The notes below the pieces were generated by a model. The model saw nothing but the letters and a program-made list of their open reading frames with translations. It was not told the DNA's origin and did no database searches. A DNA stretch of 64,000 nucleotides, taken from assembly GCF_900104745.1 (NCBI RefSeq), contig NZ_LT629732.1:2281981-2345980 (forward strand), read 5' to 3'. Position numbers and translations under genes: made by a program. This DNA comes from Actinopolymorpha singaporensis. Lineage in GTDB: Bacteria > Actinomycetota > Actinomycetes > Propionibacteriales > Actinopolymorphaceae. Positions 18,407-30,445 of the stretch are shown one piece after another. The number at the start of each line of letters is the position of its first letter. Position 1 is the stretch's first letter.

Positions 18407-20952
18407 CAGTGCAGGCGTCCGACCAGACGTCGGCCGAGGTGGAGAACCTCGTCACGCTCACCATCGACGACGTCAAGGTGAGCGTGCCGAAGGGCACCCT
18501 GGTGATCCGGGCCGCGGAGATGATCGGGGTGCAGATCCCGAGGTTCTGCGACCACCCGCTGCTGGACCCGGTGGGTGCCTGCCGGCAGTGCCTGGTCGAC
18601 ATTCCCGACGCGGGCAACGGGCGCGGCTTCCCCAAGCCGCAGGCCTCCTGCACGATCGAGGTCGCCGAGGGCATGGTCGTCAGGACCCAGTTGACGTCCG
18701 GGGTGGCCGACAAGGCGCAGCAGGGAATCATGGAGTTCCTGCTGATCAACCACCCGCTGGACTGCCCGGTCTGCGACAAGGGCGGCGAGTGCCCGCTGCA
18801 GAACCAGGCGATGAGCAACGGCCGGCCGGAGAGCCGCTTCACCGAGGTGAAGCGCACCTACCCCAAGCCGATCAACATCTCCAGCCAGGTGCTGCTCGAC
18901 CGCGAGCGCTGCGTCCTGTGCGCGCGGTGCACCCGCTTCTCCAAGCAGGTGGCCGGCGACCCGTTCATCGAGCTCCTCGAGCGCGGTGCGCTGCAGCAGG
19001 TCGGCATCTACGAGAAGGAGCCGTTCTCCAGCTACTTCTCCGGCAACACCATCCAGATCTGCCCGGTCGGCGCGCTGACCAGCGCGCAGTACCGCTTCCG
19101 CTCCCGCCCGTTCGACCTGGTGTCCACGCCGGGCACCTGCGAGCACTGCTCCAACGGCTGCTCGATCCGCACCGACCACCGGCGCGGCAAGGTCATGCGC
19201 CGGCTGGCCGGCGACGACCCCGAGGTCAACGAGGAGTGGATCTGCGACAAGGGCCGGTTCGCCTTCCGGTACGCCGCGACGACCGACCGCCTCACCCACC
19301 CGCTGGTCCGCGACGAGGACACCGGTGAGCTGCGGCCGGCCTCGTGGTCGGAGGCGTTCCGGGTGGCCGCCGAGGGTCTGGCCGCCGCCCGCGGCCGCGC
19401 CGGTGTGCTGACCGGCGGCCGGGTGACGCTGGAGGACGCCTACGCGTACTCCAAGTTCGCCCGGGTGGCGCTGAACACCAACAACGTCGACTTCCGTTCC
19501 CGGCCGCACTCCCACGAGGAGGCCGACTTCCTCAGCTCCGCCGTCGCCGGCACCGGCCTCGGCGTGACCTACCGCGACCTGGAGCGCGCGAGCGCGGTCC
19601 TGCTGGTCGGCCTGGAGGTCGAGGAGGAGGCGCCGATCGTCTTCCTGCGGCTGCGCAAGGCGGTCAGCAAGGGTGGCACCAAGGTCACCGCGATGGCGCC
19701 GTACACCACGTCCGGGCTGGAGAAGCTGTCCGGCACGCTGCTGCGGGCCGCGCCCGGCACGGAGGCGGAGTTCCTCGACGCCCTGCACGCCGACGGCGCG
19801 GACAGCGGTCTCGACGAGGCCGGCCGGGCCGCCGCCGAGGCGCTGCGCGGCGAGAACGCCGTGATCCTGGTCGGCTCCCGCCTGGCCGGGTCTCCCGGTG
19901 CGCTCTCGGCCGTGCTGCGGCTGGCGGAGGAGACCGGTGCGCGTCTCGCCTGGGTTCCCCGCCGGGCCGGTGAGCGCGGCGCGGTGGACGCGGGCTGCCT
20001 TCCGCACCTGCTGCCCGGTGGCCGCCCGAGCTTCGACGCGGCCGCCCGGGTCGACGTGGCCGCTGCCTGGGGCGTCGGCGACCTGCCGATCGAGCCCGGC
20101 CGCGACGCCGCGACCATGCTCACCGAGGCCGCCGAGGGTGACCTGGGTGCGCTGGTGGTCGGCGGTGTGGAGATCGACGACCTGCCCGACCCGGCCGCCG
20201 CACGCGCCGGGCTGGAGCGGGCCGGGTTCGTGGTCAGCCTGGAGCTGTCCCCGACCGAGGTCACGAAGTACGCCGACGTGGTGTTCCCGGTCGCCGCGGT
20301 GGCCGAGAAGGCCGGTTCGTTCGTCGACTGGGAGGGCCGGGCCCGCCCGTTCGAGCGGGCACTCGCCGAGGCCGGACACCAGTCCGACCTGTGGGTGCTG
20401 GCCGGCCTTGCCGACGAGCTGGACGCACCACTCGGGTTCACCACAGTCGAGGGCGCCCGCGCCGAGCTCACCGAGCTGGGCGCCTGGGACGGCGCCCGGG
20501 CGGTGCCGCCGCGGCTGCCCGCACCCGAGCCGGCCCAGCCGAGCGCGGGTGAGGCGGTCCTCGCGACCTGGCCGCAGCTGATCGACGACGGTGCCCTGCT
20601 GGCCGGGGAGCCGCACCTCGCCGGCACCGCCCGCCCGGTGCGGGCCCGCCTGTCCGCGACGACCGCGACGGCCCTCGGGGTCGTCGAGGGCGACTCGGTG
20701 GTGGTTTCCACGACCCGCGGCCGGCTGAACCTCCCGGTGGAGGTCGCCGACCTGCCCGACCAGGTGGTGTGGGTGCCGACCCACTCCCACGGGTCGCACG
20801 TGTACGACACGCTCGGCGTGGACGCCGGCGCGCTCGTGGACGTCGCCCGGGCCGAGCGGGTGCCGCAGACCGTCGACCCCGCCGCGACGGACCAGCAGTC
20901 TCCGAACGGGTCGGCCGCCGGCTCGACCGCCAGTCAGGGAGGTACGGCATGA
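18403..20952 (+). CDS. nuoG: NADH-quinone oxidoreductase subunit G (NuoG)
   Basis: Largest peripheral subunit (75-kDa type), 849 residues, carrying several Fe-S clusters. The N-terminal [2Fe-2S] ligands are in [19 protein letters not shown] near 46-64. The His-Cys cluster follows in [19 protein letters not shown] near 119-137 and the 4Fe-4S motif in [17 protein letters not shown] near 168-184. [11 protein letters not shown] near 246-256 is the ligand set for the extra N7-type cluster that only some bacteria keep. The C-terminal half is the molybdopterin-oxidoreductase fold without cofactor, ending in a Ser/Gly-rich tail. The ATG start overlaps nuoF by 4 bases. Confidence 0.95.
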
Positions 20953-22373
20953 CCGCCGCTGTGCTGCCGCTCGCCGCCGGCGAGCTGTCGGCGTTCGGCA
21001 AGGACCCGTGGTGGATCGTCCTCATCAAGGCGCTCGGCATCACGGTGCTGCTGCTGGTGTTCACGATCTTCAACGTGTGGTTCGAACGCAAGGTCGTGGC
21101 CCGGATGCAGCACCGCACCGGCCCCAAGGTGCACGGCCCCTTCGGCCTGCTGCAGAGCCTCGCCGACGGCGTCAAGCTGTCGCTGAAGGAGACGATCAAG
21201 CCGAAGAACGTCGACACCGTGATCTACGTGATGGCACCGGTGATCGCGGCGTCGATGGCGTTCACGGCGTTCTCGGTCATCCCGCTCGGGCCCGAGGTGA
21301 GCATCTTCGGGCACCGCACTCCGCTGCAGCTGACCGACCTTCCGGTCGGGGTGCTGCTGGTGCTCGCGGTGGCCTCGCTCGGCATCTACGGCATCGTGCT
21401 CGGCGGCTGGTCCTCCGGCTCGACGTACCCGCTGCTGGGTGGTCTGCGCTCGTCGGCGCAGATGATCTCCTACGAGGTCGCGATGGGCCTCGCGTTCGTC
21501 GCGGTGTTCCTCTACTCCGGCTCCATGTCGACCTCGGAGATCGTCGCCGCGCAGGCACACGGCAGCGCGGCGCACATCTTCGGGCTGACCATCCAGCTGC
21601 CCAGCTGGTACGCCATCGTGCTGCTCCCGTCTTTCCTCATCTACCTCGTGTCGATGGTGGGCGAGACCAACCGGGCGCCGTTCGACCTGCCGGAGGCCGA
21701 GGGTGAGCTGGTTGCCGGCTTCGCCACCGAGTACGCCTCGATGAAGTACCTGCTGTTCTTCCTCGCCGAGTACGTCAACATGGTGACGGTCTCCGCCCTG
21801 GCGACCACGCTGTTCCTCGGCGGCTGGCGGGCGCCCTGGCCGCTGTCGCTGTGGTCGGGTGCCAACGAGGGCTGGCTGCCGTTCGTGTGGTTCATCGGCA
21901 AGGTGCTCGTCTTCATGTTCGTGTTCATCTGGCTGCGCGGCACCCTGCCGCGGCTCCGGTACGACCAGTTCATGCGGCTGGGCTGGAAGTTCCTGATCCC
22001 GATCGCCCTGGTGTGGACGGTGTTCGTGGCGACCGCGCGGGCCACCCTGAGCGCGGGCTACCAGCGCCAGTTCTTCTACGGCATCGGCGCGGTGATCCTC
22101 GTGGTCCTGGCGCTGTCCTTCGTCTACGACGCGAGGGCGGCCCGCAAGGAGCAGGCGGAGGAGGCCGCGAGGGAAGAAGCCGACCGGGCGGAGTTCGACC
22201 CGTTCGTCGGTGGATACCCTGTCCCGCCGATGCCCGGACAGAAGGTCCCCGGTCTGCAACCCGCCGCGGTGGCCGTGTCCGCCGACGCGGGCGCCCGCGA
22301 GACCGGGGCAGGCGGTTCGGGCACCGCCGGCCGATCGACAGACAGCGCAGGCCAGGAGGACTCCCGTGGCTAG
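20949..22373 (+). CDS. nuoH: NADH-quinone oxidoreductase subunit H (NuoH)
   Basis: Membrane subunit linking the quinone pocket to the proton channels. The 474-residue protein has the membrane core to about 385 with family signatures [16 protein letters not shown] near 40-55, the loop [19 protein letters not shown] near 240-258 and the following TEY. The rest is a charged, then Ala/Gly/Ser-rich cytosolic tail of about 85 residues, longer than in proteobacterial NuoH. The ATG start overlaps nuoG; the stop lies 8 bases inside nuoI. Confidence 0.95.
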   Translation: MTAAVLPLAAGELSAFGKDPWWIVLIKALGITVLLLVFTIFNVWFERKVVARMQHRTGPKVHGPFGLLQSLADGVKLSLKETIKPKNVDTVIYVMAPVIAASMAFTAFSVIPLGPEVSIFGHRTPLQLTDLPVGVLLVLAVASLGIYGIVLGGWSSGSTYPLLGGLRSSAQMISYEVAMGLAFVAVFLYSGSMSTSEIVAAQAHGSAAHIFGLTIQLPSWYAIVLLPSFLIYLVSMVGETNRAPFDLPEAEGELVAGFATEYASMKYLLFFLAEYVNMVTVSALATTLFLGGWRAPWPLSLWSGANEGWLPFVWFIGKVLVFMFVFIWLRGTLPRLRYDQFMRLGWKFLIPIALVWTVFVATARATLSAGYQRQFFYGIGAVILVVLALSFVYDARAARKEQAEEAAREEADRAEFDPFVGGYPVPPMPGQKVPGLQPAAVAVSADAGARETGAGGSGTAGRSTDSAGQEDSRG

Positions 22374-22947
22374 TCTCAAGCAGCAGCTCTGGGACCCGAT
22401 CGCAGGGTTCGGGGTGACCTTCCGGACGATGTTCCGCAAGGTCTTCACCGAGCAGTACCCCTTCGAGAAGAAGCCCACCGCGCCGCGGTTCCACGGCCGG
22501 CACCAGCTCAACCGCCACCCGGACGGGCTGGAGAAGTGCGTCGGCTGCGAGCTGTGCGCGTGGGCCTGCCCGGCCGACGCGATCTACGTCGAGGGCGCGG
22601 ACAACACCGAGGACGAGCGGTTCTCACCCGGTGAGCGGTACGGCCGCGTCTACCAGATCAACTACCTGCGCTGCATCCTCTGCGGGCTGTGCATCGAGGC
22701 GTGCCCCACCCGGGCGCTCACGATGACCAACGAGTACGAGCTCGCCGACGACAACCGCGCGGACCTGATCTACGAGAAGAAGGACCTGCTCGCACCGCTC
22801 CTCCCCGGCATGGAGGAGCCGCCGCACGAGATGCGGCTCGGTGACGACGAGAAGGACTACTACCTCGGCGCCGGCCTGCCCGGCTGGTCCACCCGGGGCG
22901 GGTCCGAGAAGGGCACGAACGTGGAGAGCGAGGCAGCGCACTCATGA
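22366..22947 (+). CDS. nuoI: NADH-quinone oxidoreductase subunit I (NuoI)
   Basis: Ferredoxin-like subunit with two [4Fe-4S] clusters (N6a, N6b) relaying electrons to NuoB. The 193-residue protein has [18 protein letters not shown] near 54-71 and [16 protein letters not shown] near 104-119. The start is GTG 22366 with AGGAGG 8 bases upstream; upstream in-frame codons back to 22210 shadow the nuoH tail. The C-terminus from about 165 is Gly/Glu-rich. The stop overlaps the nuoJ ATG by 4 bases. Confidence 0.95.
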   Translation: MASLKQQLWDPIAGFGVTFRTMFRKVFTEQYPFEKKPTAPRFHGRHQLNRHPDGLEKCVGCELCAWACPADAIYVEGADNTEDERFSPGERYGRVYQINYLRCILCGLCIEACPTRALTMTNEYELADDNRADLIYEKKDLLAPLLPGMEEPPHEMRLGDDEKDYYLGAGLPGWSTRGGSEKGTNVESEAAHS

Positions 22948-23900
22948 CCGCGACCTTCTGGGTGCTGGCACCGATCGCGGTGCTCGCCGCCCTGGGCATG
23001 GTGCTCGCCCGGAAGGCGGTGCACAGCGCGTTGCTTCTGGCAGCGGTGATGATGTGCCTCGCCATCATGTACGCCAGCCTGGACGCGCCGTTCCTGTTCG
23101 CCGTCCAGGTGATCGTCTACACCGGCGCCATCCTGATGCTGTTCCTGTTCGTCCTGATGCTGGTCGGCGTCGACGCCTCCGACTCGGTGGTGGAGACCCT
23201 GCGCGGGCAGCGGTGGATGGCGATCGGGGGCGCCCTGCTGTTCGGGATCCTGATCCTGGTCGCGCTCGGCCAGGTCACCCTGGGCAAGCCGGTCGGCCTG
23301 GCCGCGGCCACGCCGGACGGCAACGTCCCCGCCCTCGCGTCACTGCTGTTCTCCAAGTACGTCTTCGCGTTCGAGGTGACCAGCGCCCTGCTGATCACCG
23401 CGGCGGTGGGCGCGATGATCCTCGCCCACCGCGAGCGGCTCACCGAGAAGGTGACCCAGAAGCAGCTGGCCGAGCAGCGGTTCCGGGAGTACGCCGAGCG
23501 CGGCCGCCACCCCGGCCAGCACCCGGCACCCGGCACGTTCGCCCGGCACAACGCGGTCGACACCCCGGCCCTGCTGCCCGACGGGACCGCGGCGGAGTCC
23601 TCGGTCTCCCGGGTGCTCATCGCCCGCGGCACGGTCCGCGACCCCGAGCGCTACACCAACCAGGTGCCCGGCCTCGAGCCGTACACCGGCAAGCCGCAGC
23701 CTCGGGCCACCCGCGACGCCGGCGGCCGCCCGACCGACGGCACGGCCGCCGAGAACGGCACCGACTACGTGCCCTCGGCGCACAACGGCTCCGGCACCGG
23801 CCGCAACGCCGCCGGCAACGGCACGGCCGGCCCCCACGAGGGCGGTTCCACCGAAGGCGGTTCCTCACGAGGCGGTACTTCCAACGGAGGTGACGCATGA
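22944..23900 (+). CDS. nuoJ: NADH-quinone oxidoreductase subunit J (NuoJ)
   Basis: Membrane subunit with the pi-bulge helix that couples quinone chemistry to proton transfer. Five segments lie within the first about 170 residues; the key helix [20 protein letters not shown] is near 54-73. The protein is 318 residues against about 180-260 in other bacteria. The last 140 are hydrophilic, Gly/Asn/Thr/Arg-rich and probably disordered, ending in near-repeats [18 protein letters not shown]. The ATG overlaps nuoI and the stop overlaps nuoK. Confidence 0.93.
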   Translation: MTATFWVLAPIAVLAALGMVLARKAVHSALLLAAVMMCLAIMYASLDAPFLFAVQVIVYTGAILMLFLFVLMLVGVDASDSVVETLRGQRWMAIGGALLFGILILVALGQVTLGKPVGLAAATPDGNVPALASLLFSKYVFAFEVTSALLITAAVGAMILAHRERLTEKVTQKQLAEQRFREYAERGRHPGQHPAPGTFARHNAVDTPALLPDGTAAESSVSRVLIARGTVRDPERYTNQVPGLEPYTGKPQPRATRDAGGRPTDGTAAENGTDYVPSAHNGSGTGRNAAGNGTAGPHEGGSTEGGSSRGGTSNGGDA

Positions 23901-24196
23901 CCGCCGGTCCTTACATCGTGCTGTCGGCGCTGCTGTTCACGATCGGTGCGCTCGGTGTGCTCGTACGCCGCAACGCGATCGTCGTGTTCATGTGCGTCGA
24001 GCTGATGCTCAACGCCGGCAACCTGGCGTTCGTGGCCTTCGCCCGCCAGGTCGGCAACCTCGACGGGCAGGTCGTGGCGTTCTTCGTGATGGTGGTGGCC
24101 GCCGCCGAGGTGGTCGTCGGTCTGGCGATCATCATGACCATCTTCCGGACCCGTCGCTCGGCCTCGGTCGACGACGCGAGCCTGCTGAAGTTCTGA
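23897..24196 (+). CDS. nuoK: NADH-quinone oxidoreductase subunit K (NuoK)
   Basis: Three-segment membrane subunit, 99 residues, standard length. It has [23 protein letters not shown] near 22-44, which contains the conserved glutamate E38 (CVELML), and the second conserved glutamate in [11 protein letters not shown] near 70-72; both belong to the central charged axis. The ATG overlaps the nuoJ stop by 4 bases. A 61-base gap without clear signals separates it from nuoL. Confidence 0.96.
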   Translation: MTAGPYIVLSALLFTIGALGVLVRRNAIVVFMCVELMLNAGNLAFVAFARQVGNLDGQVVAFFVMVVAAAEVVVGLAIIMTIFRTRRSASVDDASLLKF

Positions 24197-24257
24197 TGCG
24201 GCCGAAACCTGATGCCGGCCCAAAGCGGCCAGTTCTGATCCGAGAGGCGAGACCCAC

Positions 24258-26192
24258 GTGACCACCCCTGTGAGCGCCCTGGCGCTGGCCGGCGAGCAAG
24301 CGGCCCACGCGAGCGGCGTCTTCTCGCTGCTGTGGCTGATCGTCGCCATCCCGGCGGTCTCGGCAGCGGTGATCCTGCTTTCCGGACGCGCCGGCAACGC
24401 CTGGGGACACCTCCTCGGCTGCGCCGCGCCGATCGCGTCGTTCGTGCTCGGCGCGATCATGTTCTTCTCCATGCTCGGCCGCGGCCCGGAGGACCGGGCG
24501 GTCGCCCAGCAGCTCTACTCGTTCATCCCGCTGCCCGGCTACCACGTCGAGGCGGGACTCCTGCTGGACCAGCTGTCGGTGTGCTTCGTCCTGCTGATCA
24601 CCGGCGTGGGCAGCATCATCCACGTCTACTCCCTCGGCTACATGGAGCACGACGAGCGGCGGAAGAGGTTCTTCGGGTACCTCAACCTGTTCGTCGCGGC
24701 GATGCTGCTGCTGGTGCTGGCCAACGACTTCCTCGTGGTCTTCATCGGCTGGGAGGGTGTCGGCCTGGCGTCGTACCTCCTGATCGGCTTCTGGCAGCAC
24801 AAGCACTCCGCGGCCACCGCGGCGAAGAAGGCGTTCGTCGTCAACCGCGTCGGTGACGTCGGCCTGTCGCTGGCGGTGATGCTGATGCTGGCGACGTTCG
24901 GCACCTCCTCGTTCGCCGGCGTCTTCTCCCACGTGGGCGCCGCCGGGACCGGCATCGCCACCGCGCTGGGGTTCCTGCTCCTGCTGGGCGCGTGCGGTAA
25001 GTCCGCGCAGTTCCCGCTGCAGTCCTGGCTGCTGGACGCGATGGAGGGCCCGACCCCGGTGTCGGCGCTGATCCACGCGGCGACGATGGTGACCGCGGGC
25101 GTCTACCTCGTCACCCGGTCCAACGCGATCTTCGACCAGGCGCCGGTCGCGCAGACGGCGGTGGTGGCCGTCGGCACGGTCACCCTGCTGATGGGTGCGA
25201 TCATCGGTTGCGCCAAGGACGACATCAAGAAGGTGCTGGCCGGCTCCACGATGAGCCAGATCGGCTACATGATGCTGGCGGCCGGGCTCGGGCCGGTGGG
25301 GTACGCCTTCGCGATCTTCCACCTGCTCACGCACGGCTTCTTCAAGGCGGACATGTTCCTCGGTGCCGGTTCGGTGATGCACGGCATGAACGACGAGGTC
25401 AACATGCGCCGATACGGCGCCCTGCGCAAGCTCATGCCGATCACCTTCGGCACGTTCTTCGTGGGTTACCTCGCGATCATCGGCATCCCGCCGTTCGCCG
25501 GGTTCTTCAGCAAGGACAAGATCATCGAGGTGGCGTTCGCGTCCAACTTCTGGATCGGGCTCTGCGCGCTGGTCGGTGCCGGCATCACGGCGTTCTACAT
25601 GACCCGGCTGGTGTACATGACGTACCTCGGTCACAAGCGCTGGGCCAAGGACGCGCACCCGCACGAGTCGCCGTCGGTGATGACCGTCCCGCTGATCCTG
25701 CTGGCGATCCTCAGCACCGTGGGTGGTGCCGGCCTGGCCTACCTCGGCGGCGGGATCGTCAACTGGCTGGAGCCGGTGGTCGGTGAGAAGGAAGCCCACC
25801 TGTCGTTCCCGCTGGTCCTGCTGACCATCGTCACGCTGCTGGTGGTGCTGCTCGGCATCGCCTGCGCCTGGCTGTTCGTTGCCCGCTGGGACGTGCCGGT
25901 CGTCGCGCCGACCAAGGTGTCGCCGATCACCACCGCCGCCCGCCGCGACCTGTACGGCGACGCTTTCAACGAGGTCGTCCTCATGCGTCCCGGTCAGGAG
26001 GTGACCCGCGGGCTGGTCAGCTTCGACAACCGCGGGGTCGACGGCGTGGTCAACGGCCTCGCCGCCTTCTTCGGTGGCGTGTCCGGCCGGGTCCGGCGGG
26101 TCCAGACCGGCTTCGTCCGTTCGTACGCACTCGTCATGATCGGGGGCGCCGCCCTCGTCGTCGTGTCCATGCTGTTGGTGAGGCTGTCGTGA
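24258..26192 (+). CDS. nuoL: NADH-quinone oxidoreductase subunit L (NuoL)
   Basis: Antiporter-like proton-pumping subunit at the distal end of the membrane arm, 644 residues with about 14-16 membrane segments and the long lateral helix at the C-terminus. The essential glutamate is in [16 protein letters not shown] near 164-179, the lysine in [32 protein letters not shown] near 246-277, and the discontinuous helix in [21 protein letters not shown] near 315-335. The start is GTG 24258. The stop overlaps nuoM by 4 bases. Confidence 0.96.
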   Translation: MTTPVSALALAGEQAAHASGVFSLLWLIVAIPAVSAAVILLSGRAGNAWGHLLGCAAPIASFVLGAIMFFSMLGRGPEDRAVAQQLYSFIPLPGYHVEAGLLLDQLSVCFVLLITGVGSIIHVYSLGYMEHDERRKRFFGYLNLFVAAMLLLVLANDFLVVFIGWEGVGLASYLLIGFWQHKHSAATAAKKAFVVNRVGDVGLSLAVMLMLATFGTSSFAGVFSHVGAAGTGIATALGFLLLLGACGKSAQFPLQSWLLDAMEGPTPVSALIHAATMVTAGVYLVTRSNAIFDQAPVAQTAVVAVGTVTLLMGAIIGCAKDDIKKVLAGSTMSQIGYMMLAAGLGPVGYAFAIFHLLTHGFFKADMFLGAGSVMHGMNDEVNMRRYGALRKLMPITFGTFFVGYLAIIGIPPFAGFFSKDKIIEVAFASNFWIGLCALVGAGITAFYMTRLVYMTYLGHKRWAKDAHPHESPSVMTVPLILLAILSTVGGAGLAYLGGGIVNWLEPVVGEKEAHLSFPLVLLTIVTLLVVLLGIACAWLFVARWDVPVVAPTKVSPITTAARRDLYGDAFNEVVLMRPGQEVTRGLVSFDNRGVDGVVNGLAAFFGGVSGRVRRVQTGFVRSYALVMIGGAALVVVSMLLVRLS

Positions 26193-27811
26193 ACAACTTC
26201 CCTTGGCTGACCGTCATCGGCGTGCTCCCCGCCGTCGGGGCGCTCGTCGTGGCGCTGCTCCCGAAGGGGCGTGACCTGCTCGCGAAGCAGACCGCGCTCG
26301 CCTTCTCCACGGTCGCGCTCGTGCTCGCCGTGGTGATGGCGGTGCGGTTCGACCCCGCGGCAGCGAGCGGGGGCAAGTTCCAGTTCGCCGAGCAGCACAG
26401 CTGGATCCCGCAGTTCGGCGTCCACTACGCCCTCGGCCTGGACGGCATCGGCCTGGTGCTGTTCCTGCTCACCGCGCTGCTCACGCCGGTGGTGATCCTG
26501 GCCTCGTGGAACGACGCGGACGCCCCCGCCCGGGCGGCTGGCGCGGCGGTCGACGCGGCCGGGCAGCCCATCGACGCCGACCGGACAGCGCAGCCGCGCA
26601 GCGGCGTGAAGACGTTCTTCGCGCTGATGCTGGCGCTGGAGACGTTGGCCCTCGGCGTGTTCGCGGCCACCGACGTGTTCTTGTTCTACGTGCTGTTCGA
26701 GGCCACGCTGATCCCGGTCTACTTCCTGATCGGCCGGTTCGGCGGTCCCCGCCGCAGCTACGCCGCGGTGAAGTTCCTGATCTACAGCCTCGTCGGCGGT
26801 CTGGTCATGCTGGCGTCGGTGGTCGGCCTTTACGCCCTGTCGGCGTCGCAGACGAAGGGCAGCCCGTCGTTCCTGCTGCACTCGCTGACGGAGCTGAACA
26901 TCGACCCGACCACCCAGAAGTGGCTGTTCGCCGGCTTCTTCGTGGCCTTCGCGATCAAGGCGCCGATGTGGCCGGTGCACACCTGGCTGCCCGACGCGGC
27001 CCGGGAGGCGACCCCCGGCACGTCGGTGCTGCTGGTGTCGATCCTGGACAAGATCGGCACGTTCGGGATGATCCGGCTGTGCCTCCAGCTGTTCCCGGAG
27101 GCCTCGCAGTGGGCCACCCCGGCGATCATCGTGCTGGCGGTGATCAGCGTGATCTACGGCGCGGTCCTCGCGATCGGGCAGAAGGACATCAAGCGGGTGA
27201 TCGCGTACAGCTCGGTCTCCCACTTCGGTGTGATCGTGCTCGGCATCTTCGCGATGACCAGCCAGGGCCAGACCGGCGCGACGCTCTACATGCTCAACCA
27301 CGGCCTGTCCACGGCGGCCCTGTTCCTGGTCGGCGGCTACCTCATCAGCCGGCGCGGCTCGTCGCGGATCGCCGACTTCGGCGGTGTCGACAAGGTGGCG
27401 CCGGTGCTGTCCGGCACGTGGTTGTTCGCCGCCCTGTCCGGGCTCGCGCTGCCCGGGCTGGCGCCGTTCGTCAGTGAGTTCCTGGCGCTGGCGGGCACGT
27501 TCAAGCGGTACGAGGTGGCGGCGATCATCGCCACCTGCAGCATCATCCTGGCTGCGCTGTACATGCTGATCCTCTTCCAGCGCACGATGACCGGCCCGAC
27601 CGCCGCGGCGGTGGCGAAGATGCCCGACCTGCGTGGCCGGGAGAAACTCGCGATCGCTCCGCTGGTCGTACTGATCATCGCGCTCGGGGTGTTCCCCAAG
27701 CCGGCGCTCGATGTCATCTCACCCGCCGTCGACGCGACGATGAAGCGGGTCGGTGTCACCGATCCGGCACCCAAGGTCCCCGTCACGGCTCCTTCGGAAG
27801 GTACGAAGTGA
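26189..27811 (+). CDS. nuoM: NADH-quinone oxidoreductase subunit M (NuoM)
   Basis: Second antiporter-like pump subunit, 540 residues. The conserved glutamate is in [19 protein letters not shown] near 169-187, and the pump lysine is retained in [11 protein letters not shown] near 285-295 after [35 protein letters not shown] near 334-347 forms the broken helix. A hydrophilic loop at about 108-135 ([14 protein letters not shown]...) is longer than in the second-cluster NuoM. The GTG start overlaps nuoL; the stop overlaps nuoN. Confidence 0.96.
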   Translation: MNNFPWLTVIGVLPAVGALVVALLPKGRDLLAKQTALAFSTVALVLAVVMAVRFDPAAASGGKFQFAEQHSWIPQFGVHYALGLDGIGLVLFLLTALLTPVVILASWNDADAPARAAGAAVDAAGQPIDADRTAQPRSGVKTFFALMLALETLALGVFAATDVFLFYVLFEATLIPVYFLIGRFGGPRRSYAAVKFLIYSLVGGLVMLASVVGLYALSASQTKGSPSFLLHSLTELNIDPTTQKWLFAGFFVAFAIKAPMWPVHTWLPDAAREATPGTSVLLVSILDKIGTFGMIRLCLQLFPEASQWATPAIIVLAVISVIYGAVLAIGQKDIKRVIAYSSVSHFGVIVLGIFAMTSQGQTGATLYMLNHGLSTAALFLVGGYLISRRGSSRIADFGGVDKVAPVLSGTWLFAALSGLALPGLAPFVSEFLALAGTFKRYEVAAIIATCSIILAALYMLILFQRTMTGPTAAAVAKMPDLRGREKLAIAPLVVLIIALGVFPKPALDVISPAVDATMKRVGVTDPAPKVPVTAPSEGTK

Positions 27812-29370
27812 CTCCGATCACCCTGGCCCAGGAGTTCAAGAGCCCGACGATCGAGTACGCCAAGGTCGCGCCGCTGCTCATCATTTTCGGCGTGGCGATC
27901 GTCGGCGTCCTCATCGAGGCGTTCCTTCCGCGCCGGCTGCGCTACCCCGCCCAGGTGACGGTGACGCTGCTCGCCCTGGTCGCCGCGCTGGCGGCGACCG
28001 TCGGGCTGGCCGGCACGTCGCAGGTGGCCGCCGAGGGCGCCATCGCGGTCGACGGCTTCACGTTGTTCCTGTGGGGCACCGTGCTGGTGATGGCGATCAT
28101 CTCGGTGCTGCTGCTGGCCGAACGCGCCGTCGACGGTGGCGTGACGGCGTTCGCCGGGCAGGCCTCGGCGCTGCCCGGGACGGAGGCCGAGCGGGAGTCG
28201 CTCGGCCGCCGACTGGAGCAGACCGAGGTGTTCCCGCTGTTCCTGTTCGCGGTCAGCGGCATGCTGTTGTTCCCGGCCGCCAACGACCTGTTGACGATGT
28301 TCGTCGCGCTCGAGGTGCTGTCGCTGCCGCTGTACCTCCTGTGCGGGCTGGCCCGCCGGCGTCGGCTGCTGTCGCAGGAAGCCGCGATGAAGTACTTCCT
28401 GCTCGGCGCGTTCGCCTCGGCGTTCTTCCTCTACGGCATGGCGATGCTGTACGGCTTCGCCGGCACGATCAGCTTCGGCGGCATCGCGACCGCGGTGGGC
28501 GCGAAGGTCGGCTCCGACGGCCAGCTGCTCGCCGGGACCGCACTCGTCGCGGTGGGGCTGTTGTTCAAGATCGGTGCCGCGCCGTTCCACATGTGGACGC
28601 CGGACGTCTACCAGGGCGCGCCGACCGCGATCACCGCGTTCATGGCGGCCTGCACCAAGATCGCCGCGTTCGGTGCGCTGCTGCGGCTGTTCTACGTCGC
28701 CCTCGGTGCCGCCCGCTGGGACTGGCAGCCGATGATCTGGGTGGTCGCGATCCTCACCATGGCTGTCGGTGCGGTGCTCGCCCTCACCCAGACCGACATC
28801 AAGCGGATGCTGGCGTACTCCTCGATCGCCCACGCCGGCTTCCTGCTGGTCGGGTTCGTCGGGGTGCGCGAGGCGATCTCTGCCAACCTGTCCGGTGTGC
28901 TGTTCTACCTCGCCGCGTACGGCTTCGCCACGATCGGTGCGTTCGGCCTGGTGACGCTGGTCCGCGACGCGAGTGGCGAGGCGACCCACCTGTCCCGCTG
29001 GGCCGGGCTCGGCCGCCGGTCCCCGCTGCTGGCCGGCGCGATGGCGCTGTTCCTGCTCGCGTTCGCCGGTATCCCGCTGACCAGCGGGTTCATGGGTAAG
29101 TGGGCAGTGTTCAGCGCCGCATGGCAGGGTGGTGCGTGGCCGCTGGTCGTGATCGGTGTCCTGGCCAGCGTCGTGGCCGCGTTCTTCTACGTCCGGGTGA
29201 TCGTGGTGATGTTCTTCTCCACGCCGGCCGCGGAGGGGCCGACAATCGCCGTGCCCAGCATCTTCACGTCGGTGGCGGTGGCGGTCGGTGTCGCGGCCAC
29301 GGTGGTGCTCGGCCTGCTGCCGGGCCCGCTGCTGGACCTCGCGGCGCGAGCCGCCCACCTGGTGGGTTGA
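27808..29370 (+). CDS. nuoN: NADH-quinone oxidoreductase subunit N (NuoN)
   Basis: Third antiporter-like subunit, next to the NuoAHJK core; 520 residues. The conserved residues are in FVALEVLSLPLYLLCGL near 164-180 (glutamate), FKIGAAPFHMWTPDVYQGAPT near 253-273 (lysine) and DIKRMLAYSSIAHAG near 330-344. A loop of about 25 residues (near 113-138) before the glutamate helix is polar. It is the last gene of the first nuo operon. A short GC-rich stem (GCTCC 29385-29389 / GGAGC 29394-29398) follows before the prenyl synthase. Confidence 0.96.
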   Translation: MTPITLAQEFKSPTIEYAKVAPLLIIFGVAIVGVLIEAFLPRRLRYPAQVTVTLLALVAALAATVGLAGTSQVAAEGAIAVDGFTLFLWGTVLVMAIISVLLLAERAVDGGVTAFAGQASALPGTEAERESLGRRLEQTEVFPLFLFAVSGMLLFPAANDLLTMFVALEVLSLPLYLLCGLARRRRLLSQEAAMKYFLLGAFASAFFLYGMAMLYGFAGTISFGGIATAVGAKVGSDGQLLAGTALVAVGLLFKIGAAPFHMWTPDVYQGAPTAITAFMAACTKIAAFGALLRLFYVALGAARWDWQPMIWVVAILTMAVGAVLALTQTDIKRMLAYSSIAHAGFLLVGFVGVREAISANLSGVLFYLAAYGFATIGAFGLVTLVRDASGEATHLSRWAGLGRRSPLLAGAMALFLLAFAGIPLTSGFMGKWAVFSAAWQGGAWPLVVIGVLASVVAAFFYVRVIVVMFFSTPAAEGPTIAVPSIFTSVAVAVGVAATVVLGLLPGPLLDLAARAAHLVG

Positions 29371-29427
29371 GTCAGGCGCCGACCGCTCCGTCTGGAGCAG
29401 TGCGACACCCGAGGGAGAGGGACGTCG

Positions 29428-30429
29428 ATGAGCATGGCCGGCCTCACGTTGCCGTCGGTCGACGGCGACCTCGACCTTCGGGTACGCCGGCGGCTGGCCG
29501 AGGTGGAGGACGAACTCGACCGGGTGGCGGCCAGCGAGTTCGGCTTCGTCACCGAGGCGGCCCAGCACCTGATCCACGCCGGCGGCAAGCGGTTCCGGCC
29601 GCTGCTGGTGGTGCTGGGCGCGGAGTTCGGCGCGCCGTCCTCCTCTGCCGGTGACGTCGTCGCGGTGGCCACGGCGCTGGAGCTGATCCACCTGGCGACG
29701 CTGCACCACGACGACGTGATGGACGAGGCGGCGCTGCGCCGGGGCGCCCCCAGCGCAAACGCCCGGTGGGACAACACCGTGGCGATCCTCACCGGCGACT
29801 ATCTCTTCGCCCGGGCGTCGGACCGGATGGTCGACCTTGGCCTGGAGGCGGTCCGCATCCAGTCGCAGACGTTCGCCCGGCTGGTCGAGGGGCAGATCCG
29901 GGAGACGCTCGGGCCGACCGAGGACGAGGACCGGCTCGACCACTACCTCGCCGTGCTCGCGGACAAGACCGGCTCGCTGATCGCCACGTCGGCGCGCCTG
30001 GGGGCCAAGGTTGCCGGGGCCCCGACCGACATCGAGCGCGTGATGACGGAGTACGGCGAGAAGATCGGGATCGCGTTCCAGCTCTCCGACGACGTACTCG
30101 ACATCGCCAGCGACGCCGACCAGTCCGGCAAGACACCCGGCACCGACCTGCGCGAGGGCATCCCGACACTGCCGATGCTGCTGGCCCAGCGCTCCACGGA
30201 CCCGGCCGACGGCCGGTTGCTGGAGCTGCTGTCCGGCCCGCTGCCCGACGACGCCCGGCACGCCGAGGCGCTGTCCCTGCTGCGGGCGCACCCGGCGATG
30301 GACCAGGCCCGGGCGATCGTGCAGCAGTGGGCCGACGAGGCCCGCGCGACGTTGTGCTACCTGCCCGACATCCCCGCCCGGGATGCGCTGGCCGGGCTTT
30401 GCGACCTCGTGGTCTCCCGTACCGGCTGA
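29428..30429 (+). CDS. Polyprenyl diphosphate synthase (menaquinone side chain type)
   Basis: Trans-type prenyl chain synthase, 333 residues, that condenses isopentenyl diphosphate onto an allylic primer. The first Asp-rich motif is LHHDDVMDEAALRRG (D95, D96, D99) and the second FQLSDDVLDIASD (near 221-226). GGKRFRP binds the substrate near 51-57. The placement 57 bases after nuoN, in a window with most men genes, suggests it makes the menaquinone tail (hepta- to nonaprenyl), but chain length cannot be read directly. AGGGAGAGGGACGTCG precedes the ATG. Confidence 0.9.
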   Translation: MSMAGLTLPSVDGDLDLRVRRRLAEVEDELDRVAASEFGFVTEAAQHLIHAGGKRFRPLLVVLGAEFGAPSSSAGDVVAVATALELIHLATLHHDDVMDEAALRRGAPSANARWDNTVAILTGDYLFARASDRMVDLGLEAVRIQSQTFARLVEGQIRETLGPTEDEDRLDHYLAVLADKTGSLIATSARLGAKVAGAPTDIERVMTEYGEKIGIAFQLSDDVLDIASDADQSGKTPGTDLREGIPTLPMLLAQRSTDPADGRLLELLSGPLPDDARHAEALSLLRAHPAMDQARAIVQQWADEARATLCYLPDIPARDALAGLCDLVVSRTG

Positions 30430-30445
30430 GCGTTTCCCGGAGCTG

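Noticed and set aside
27000-27080. Suspected loss of the pump lysine in first-cluster NuoM
   Set aside because: Aligning [10 protein letters not shown] with the usual GILLKTAAYG places the lysine at the same position; it is retained.
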